Positions 59,230 to 64,000 of a stretch of 64,000 nucleotides of DNA are shown piece after piece. A program made the translations under genes and the position numbers. Position 1 is the stretch's first letter. Each line of letters begins with the position of its first letter. The DNA comes from Terriglobia bacterium (GTDB taxonomy: Bacteria; Acidobacteriota; Terriglobia; JAIQFV01): assembly GCA_020072965.1 (NCBI GenBank), contig JAIQFY010000001.1, positions 62,001 to 126,000 of the forward strand, in the 5' to 3' direction. The notes below the pieces were generated by a model. It was not told where the DNA came from. It saw only the letters and a list, made by a program, of their open reading frames with translations, and made no database searches.

Positions 59230-60102
59230 ATGATAAACCTGTTCACTTTCATCCTGGGCACCGTCATCGGAAGTTTCCTGAATGTTTGCATCTTGCGGTG
59301 GCCGCAAGACCAGTCCGTTGTCAAGCCGCGCTCTCACTGTCCCCAATGCGGCGCGTTGATCAAGGCTTACGACAATGTTCCCATCCTCAGTTATCTCATC
59401 CTGAAGGGCCGCTGTCGGGCGTGCGGGACATCTATTTCAGTTATGTATCCGGTGGTGGAATTGCTCACGGGTCTTTTCTTCCTGTTATGCGGTCTCCGAT
59501 TCGGTTACACCTTGGAAACACTAAAGTATTTTGTTCTTGGAAGCGGCCTGATTGTTCTGATTTTTTCGGACATCAAGTTCCGCCTGCTTCCCGACCAGGT
59601 TACCATCTATGGCACGCTCATGGGACTTTTCCTGAGCCTGAAGGTGTGGGTGGGTGATGATTCCATCAGATTTTTGATTTCCCTGAATCAGCATGCACAG
59701 ATATTTTTCGAAAGGACCGCCCGTTCACTGGCGGACTCGTGGGCGGGCAATTATCTGGGCAGCGAGTCGCTCTACTCATTACTGGGGTCTCTGTGTGGCG
59801 CCCTGTTTGGTGGCGGAATCCTTTTTCTCCTGGGAGAGCTCTACTACTTGCTCCGAAAAGAAGAGGGCCTCGGCATGGGGGACATCAAGATGATGGGGAT
59901 GGTCGGGGCCTTTTTCGGCCTTAAATTGACTTTCGTTACCATCATGTTGGGCTCCCTGCTGGGGAGTGTAATCGGCGTCATAGGTATGTTGTTCTTCGGG
60001 AGGGACATGAAATACCAACTCCCATTCGGTACTTTTTTGGGGATCGCCGCATTAATACTTGCACTGGCAGGAGGGCCCATCCTGCACTTCCTGTTTCCTT
60101 AG
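59230..60102 (+). CDS. Type IV prepilin peptidase/methyltransferase
   Basis: 290 residues, polytopic. Cleaves prepilin leaders and N-methylates the new end. The start INLFTFILGTVIGSFLNVCI fits PilD. The zinc-type cysteines CPQCG and CRACG, linked by LIKAYDNVPILSYLILKGR, show that the methyltransferase domain is present. The two aspartates of the A24 peptidase are in SDIKFRLLPDQ and GLGMGDIKMMG. An insertion of about 50 residues lies before the second aspartate. No pilin genes are nearby. Confidence 0.94.
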   Translation: MINLFTFILGTVIGSFLNVCILRWPQDQSVVKPRSHCPQCGALIKAYDNVPILSYLILKGRCRACGTSISVMYPVVELLTGLFFLLCGLRFGYTLETLKYFVLGSGLIVLIFSDIKFRLLPDQVTIYGTLMGLFLSLKVWVGDDSIRFLISLNQHAQIFFERTARSLADSWAGNYLGSESLYSLLGSLCGALFGGGILFLLGELYYLLRKEEGLGMGDIKMMGMVGAFFGLKLTFVTIMLGSLLGSVIGVIGMLFFGRDMKYQLPFGTFLGIAALILALAGGPILHFLFP

Positions 60103-60137
60103 TGCGACGCGGGAGGTTTCAAGGTCGGTATCCGGGT

Positions 60138-60935
60138 TTAATCCTCCGGGGCGAGCAGGGCCTGAGGTGAAGTTGTCCTGAGGATGAGGGGAGCCGATAG
60201 AGCGGAGCGATACTCCTCTTCACTGATGTGATGGTACCGGTACATACGTTCCAGGATAATGCCTCGACGATACTGGCTCCGCTTCAGGCTGATGAAAGGA
60301 TTCAGGCGCAGCGGATTAGGGATGATGGCGGCGAGCAAAACGGCCTCGTTCAGAGAAAGCTGCGACGCTGATTTTCCAAGGTAGTAACGGGAGGCAGCCT
60401 CCGCTCCATACACGTTTTGCCCCCACTCAATCACATTCAAGTAGATTTCAAAGATCCTTCTTTTTCCAAGATCCCTTTCCAGTCGATACGCCAGGACGGC
60501 TTCCTTGAGTTTGCGAATTGGATTCTTCGAGGTGGAGAGAAACAAGTTCTTGGCAAGCTGTTGGGTGATCGTGGAGGCGCCGCGGGCGAAGCGCTTTTGT
60601 TCCCAGTCCAAGGTAAGGGCCTCCTTGATGCGCTGATAATCGAACCCCTCGTGCTGGAAAAAGGCATCATCTTCACCTATCAACACGGCGGCCTTCAGGG
60701 AGCTTGAGATGGCCTGGTAAGGGATAACAACCTGGAAGTGCGGGGGAGGCTGTCGATCATGCGAAGCCTGAAATTCACCGTCCCGCTGCCTCATCAGGGC
60801 AGTCTCTGCGGGAATGGTCTTTCGCAGGAACGCGACGCCCGGGAGCGAGAGGTATTCGACGGCAAGATACCCGGCGACGAAGACAATCACCGCGAGGGCG
60901 ATTGTTCGCTTGGACGGATGTCTCACGGATGCCAA
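60138..60935 (-). CDS. mtgA: Monofunctional peptidoglycan transglycosylase
   Basis: 265 residues if the TTG at 60935 is used; a GTG three codons on is possible. A short cytoplasmic tail and one helix (TIALAVIVFVAGYLAVEYL), then the GT51 domain: GEDDAFFQHEGFDYQRIKEA with the catalytic Glu, FARGASTITQQLAKNLFLS, RKLKEAVLAYRLERDLGKRR with the EIYLN segment, and a motif with NVYGAEAASRYYLGKSASQL. No transpeptidase domain follows. Polymerises lipid II glycan strands. Confidence 0.93.
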   Translation of the reverse strand: MASVRHPSKRTIALAVIVFVAGYLAVEYLSLPGVAFLRKTIPAETALMRQRDGEFQASHDRQPPPHFQVVIPYQAISSSLKAAVLIGEDDAFFQHEGFDYQRIKEALTLDWEQKRFARGASTITQQLAKNLFLSTSKNPIRKLKEAVLAYRLERDLGKRRIFEIYLNVIEWGQNVYGAEAASRYYLGKSASQLSLNEAVLLAAIIPNPLRLNPFISLKRSQYRRGIILERMYRYHHISEEEYRSALSAPLILRTTSPQALLAPED

Positions 60936-60950
60936 CCCGGGGCCAGGGAG

Positions 60951-62840
60951 CTACGGTAGGGTGACCGGTTGTGTCTCATCAATGACGAAATCCACATTCG
61001 TTGTTTCGATCCCCTTTTTGACTTCAATAATTTTGGAGTCGTACCATCGCGGACCGGCAAAAAGTTTCTCCAGGGTCATCGGTTCCGTTTGTTCGACGAG
61101 GACCACCATATACTTCCCGGCGCGCAGGCCGGGGACGGTGTACGCCTCGTGTTCAATCTTGTGAAATTCATAGAACTCCTCGTTGAACCTCATGAGGAGA
61201 ATCACATAATGATCCAGCGGGAGGCGGGAGCGTTTCAAGATCACCTTTCCGCTGATGGACCCTCCCACCCGGATCGGGAAATCTACATCCCGAAGGTCCC
61301 GCCCCTCCGCGATGACCAGGGTCTTGACATCAAGACCCGGACTCAACATTACGTTCGGATCTTCGGACGTCAAGGCCAGATGAAAGCGCCCGATCGGCGC
61401 TCCTACAATCGCATAACGTCCCTCCTGGCCCAAATCATAACTGCGTGGTTCAAATCCGTCGATCTCGTTGGCGACTGTGGAGAGGACCAGATGGAGCCGT
61501 TTGTAGTCAAGAGAGTACTCGGGATCATCGACGGTGACACGGCCCGAGACACTTCCGCCCAAACGGAGATTGAAATCAACGTCCGGATAAGTATCGTCGT
61601 CTTTCAACGTTAAGGCCGTGGCCTTCTTCTCTGCCACTTGATCGCGGTACCATGTGGCGACGTGCTGTTCTCCCGAAGGGGGAAGGTCCACGGTCACGTG
61701 ATAATTCCCGGGCGGGAGGTCCTCGACTGCATACCGACCCTCGGAATCTGAGACGGCGACGGGGATTTTTATTTTAGCGTCGGACTGGGCAACAGGCCGC
61801 ACCGTGACATCCAGCATCGGCCGGTTGTAAAACACAGATCGAATACGGCCGAAGATATGACTCCCGCGAACCAGATAAAAATTGATGCCGGTAATGGTGT
61901 CGGCCCCGGACACCTCCAGGGGTCGGGCGAGTTCACGGTCCAGTTTGCGGTCATAGAATTCGGTAATGTACCGATGCAGCCTCGTTCCTTCCGGGGATTC
62001 CGAACGCTCGTCTCCAGCTTCGATGATGTATTTTCCCTGAGCGAGTCCGTGGATGGAAAAATTTCCCGACCCGTCAGTGTATGCAAACCGTTCGGGCTGG
62101 TTCCCCTCGACGGGGACAGCAACCGCCATGACCTCAGGAAGCGGCTCGTTGCTCGTTGCCAAGATGATGCGACCCTGAATCGTGGCTCCAAAATCAAGCT
62201 TCAGATCAATTCCGGAAGCCTTGTCGCCAGGGTGGATCGCGATGCGTTCTCCTTGTTCTCGAAAGGCCGAACGCGGGTAGAAGCTGGGAATGTATCTTGA
62301 ATCAAGCACTCCGGCTTGGACTGAATAGTCGTCCGGTGGGAGGGCTCGGACCAGGTATCGCCCGTCCTTTCCGGTCGTGGCGACCGCCCTAAATGTCTCC
62401 CCTTCCACTGTCACGCGTACGTTATCAAGGGAAATCCCGTCAGCCACCCGGGTCACCCGTCCCTCGATGGACCCTCCCAATTCCAGTCTAATGTTCGCAA
62501 AACTGAAGACATCCTCCGCCACCAGCTCTACAACACCCGGCAGCGTTGGATTCTCAGCCTGGCGGTAGACACCCGGAAGATAATTGGTGCCGGAAGGAAT
62601 GGCCTGGACACGGTAACGGCCCCGGGGGACCTTTATGATATACGCACCCTCGCGGTCGGTCAGAGTTTCATAAGTATTGGGCCTCTGTTCGACGGAGGTG
62701 GCGCGAACTAAGACCCTGGAAACCCCTCTCCCTGTTTCCTTGTCCTTCACCTCTCCGCCAATTTGGGCCGCCCATGCTGTGGTAACGGCCAATGGAATGA
62801 AACACAAGACCGCCACTAGCCGATGGGAACGTGTACACAT
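60951..62840 (-). CDS. Secreted protein of carboxypeptidase-regulatory-like repeats
   Basis: 629 residues. Signal peptide (LVAVLCFIPLAVTTAWAAQ), then about six beta-sandwich repeats of CarboxypepD_reg type. Each has a GGSIxGRV-like strand (LGGSIEGRVTRVADGISLDN, LGGSVSGRVTVDDPEYSLDY, VGGSISGKVILKRSRLPLDH) and a GRYxVxxLPPGxYxV-like end (GRYAVEDLPPGNYHVTVDLP). No catalytic domain is seen. Proteins of this kind are very numerous in Acidobacteriota and are thought to act at the cell surface, some as TonB-receptor-type plugs, but this one has no barrel. Downstream mtgA starts 15 bases later. Confidence 0.85.
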   Translation of the reverse strand: MCTRSHRLVAVLCFIPLAVTTAWAAQIGGEVKDKETGRGVSRVLVRATSVEQRPNTYETLTDREGAYIIKVPRGRYRVQAIPSGTNYLPGVYRQAENPTLPGVVELVAEDVFSFANIRLELGGSIEGRVTRVADGISLDNVRVTVEGETFRAVATTGKDGRYLVRALPPDDYSVQAGVLDSRYIPSFYPRSAFREQGERIAIHPGDKASGIDLKLDFGATIQGRIILATSNEPLPEVMAVAVPVEGNQPERFAYTDGSGNFSIHGLAQGKYIIEAGDERSESPEGTRLHRYITEFYDRKLDRELARPLEVSGADTITGINFYLVRGSHIFGRIRSVFYNRPMLDVTVRPVAQSDAKIKIPVAVSDSEGRYAVEDLPPGNYHVTVDLPPSGEQHVATWYRDQVAEKKATALTLKDDDTYPDVDFNLRLGGSVSGRVTVDDPEYSLDYKRLHLVLSTVANEIDGFEPRSYDLGQEGRYAIVGAPIGRFHLALTSEDPNVMLSPGLDVKTLVIAEGRDLRDVDFPIRVGGSISGKVILKRSRLPLDHYVILLMRFNEEFYEFHKIEHEAYTVPGLRAGKYMVVLVEQTEPMTLEKLFAGPRWYDSKIIEVKKGIETTNVDFVIDETQPVTLP

Positions 62841-63008
62841 GAGATCTCCGAGCTGGCATTCATCGCCTGGTCTCTATTCTAATTAATTTGAGCGCACGGA
62901 GCATCACCTTTTTACACCTGTGAGAATAAGACGGGATTCGAGACTCTTGGGTCTGAATATTATTCGGGAAGGTTGCAAGTCTCCGAGGGGATGGACATTC
63001 AGGCCGGT

Positions 63009-63779
63009 CTATAATTTCAAGAATTCCCTCAGCTTCTTGGTCTGCGTCCGGCTGACGGGGATTTCCGTTTCTTTCTTGTCCGTCATCTTCAACTGCAGTG
63101 AGCGGTTGAACCAGGGGATCACTTCTTTGATCTTGTTGATGTTCGCGATATAGGCTCGGTGTACCCTCCAGAAGACCTTGGGATCGAGGTTTGCCTGAAG
63201 ATCTTCGAGAGTCCGATAATTCGAGGTTCCCACAAGATCGTTCGTCACCACCGAAATCACGCCGTCCTCGACATTGGCAAATATCATATCCGTTGAATCC
63301 ACCAGGAGCATCCGGTTCCCGGATTTCACCAGCAACTTAAACCGCTGCTCCGGCTGGGCCTGAACCATATTGAGCAGGTTTTTGAACTGGTCCTCCATGA
63401 AGGCCGTATTATTAATTTGTTGCTTGGCCTTGGCGATAGCTTTATCGAGGCGCTGTTTATCGACCGGTTTCAGAACATAATCGACGGCATTCAAATCGAA
63501 CGCTTTGAGCGCGTAATGGTCATAGGCGGTTACGAATATGACTTTGGGAAGCGGGATCTTCTTTGCGATCAGGCGATCAATGGTCTGAAGGCCATCCAGT
63601 CCCGGCATCTGAATATCCAGGAACAGCAGCTGGGGCTTGGTCTTTTTCACCAGGTCTACCGCCTCCAGGCCGTTCTTCGCCTGACCCACCACTTTGACGT
63701 CGGGATTCGCCTCGAGAAGGAACATCAGTTCCTCTCTCGCAAGCGGTTCATCATCCACTAAGACTGATTCAATCTGCAT
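63009..63779 (-). CDS. LytTR-family response regulator
   Basis: 256 residues from the ATG at 63779 (MQIESVLVDDEPLAREELMF); an in-frame start at 63830 adds 17 residues without homology. Receiver domain: acidic pair DDE, phosphoacceptor Asp in LLFLDIQMPGLDGLQ, then FVTAYDHYALKAFDLNAVDY with the conserved Thr and Lys-equivalent VLKPVDK. The DNA-binding LytTR domain has RMLLVDSTDMIFANVEDGV, FWRVHRAYIANINKIKEVIP and PVSRTQTKKLREFL. Pairs with the kinase whose end lies 88 bases upstream; targets unknown. Confidence 0.94.
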   Translation of the reverse strand: MQIESVLVDDEPLAREELMFLLEANPDVKVVGQAKNGLEAVDLVKKTKPQLLFLDIQMPGLDGLQTIDRLIAKKIPLPKVIFVTAYDHYALKAFDLNAVDYVLKPVDKQRLDKAIAKAKQQINNTAFMEDQFKNLLNMVQAQPEQRFKLLVKSGNRMLLVDSTDMIFANVEDGVISVVTNDLVGTSNYRTLEDLQANLDPKVFWRVHRAYIANINKIKEVIPWFNRSLQLKMTDKKETEIPVSRTQTKKLREFLKL

Positions 63780-63867
63780 AGCTCGCCTTATTCCTCCGTT
63801 AAAAGGGCTTTCCGTTTCCTTTACAGGCAATCTCCATCAAGACACGGCCTTCCGGCCCATATCAGAA

Positions 63868-64000
63868 TCATTTCGCCGGGCTCACCGCCTCCAATTCCGG
63901 AATTCGTATGAGAGTTTGCGTTCCGCGGCCGTTTTCACTTTTCAACTGCATTTGGTATTCGCTTCCATAAACCACCTTGAGCCGTTCATTCACATTGGAT
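63868..64000 (-). CDS. Sensor histidine kinase (LytS/YehU type), 3' part only
   Basis: Only the last 43 or so codons are in the window and the frame stays open to its edge. The peptide NVNERLKVVYGSEYQMQLKS then ENGRGTQTLIRIPELE and a stop is the typical end of a LytS-type ATPase domain (N-x2-ERL, then GxGTxxxIxIP). It precedes the LytTR regulator on the same strand, forming a two-component pair. Confidence 0.85.
   Translation of the reverse strand, partial: SNVNERLKVVYGSEYQMQLKSENGRGTQTLIRIPELEAVSPAK

Overview
The window reads as a chromosomal segment of a moderately GC-rich Gram-negative bacterium. An outer-membrane TolC-like protein, ExbD-type energy transduction, LPS-style glycosyltransferases and a GT51 transglycosylase show the envelope type. 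The gene repertoire suggests an Acidobacteriota member, probably known only from environmental DNA: a small secreted WTGTISDSHCG protein, a periplasmic carboxypeptidase-regulatory repeat protein, a LytTR regulator, two-subunit GlyRS and PPDK. The phylum is an inference. No rRNA, tRNA, CRISPR array, prophage or intact insertion sequence is visible.

Layout. 0-10.5 kb (+): end of an EamA permease, an isopropylmalate/isocitrate-dehydrogenase-family enzyme, then recO-glyQ-glyS-ppdK with overlapping starts, a Crp/Fnr regulator and a small membrane protein. 10.5-15.9 kb (-): ddl, asnS, gamma-glutamyltransferase, methyltransferase. 16-20.6 kb (+): a palindromic-repeat cluster, a sodium:solute symporter broken near its start by a deletion and frameshift, an APC permease and the small secreted protein. 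20.9-28.4 kb (-): the translation/transcription operon rimP-nusA-infB-ylxP(DUF503)-rbfA-truB, with a good promoter and a leader hairpin in front of rimP. 28.6-34.6 kb (+): hsp20, lon, thiL, a DUF2062 protein and aroA. 35-40.5 kb (+): two large genes related to the 2-hydroxyacyl-CoA dehydratase/activase families.

40.6-49.9 kb is an accessory-looking stretch. It has two TPR genes, an ExbD gene next to the 3' remnant of exbB, a membrane protein ending in an ExbD-like periplasmic domain, an A-type Fe-S carrier with a near-ideal promoter, and a mocA-yqeB-xdhC molybdenum-hydroxylase maturation set without its hydroxylase. The gaps between these genes hold at least five kinds of small inverted-repeat element.

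50-55.3 kb (-): a LeuA-like aldolase, a small zinc-ribbon-like protein, an OPT transporter, truA and pyrE. 55.4-60.1 kb (+): a TolC-like protein, two glycosyltransferases and a prepilin peptidase. 60.1-64 kb (-): mtgA, the carboxypeptidase-regulatory repeat protein, a LytTR response regulator and the end of its histidine kinase.

The most interesting items are four. First, the tandem-duplicated activase keeps the HgdC cysteine spacing (39 residues) in both halves. Second, one palindrome family forms two clusters, each with inward-facing halves. Third, two MITE-like elements with identical 15-bp terminal repeats and TA borders flank yqeB. Fourth, the exb locus is remodelled. All family assignments come from reading motifs; no database search was run.
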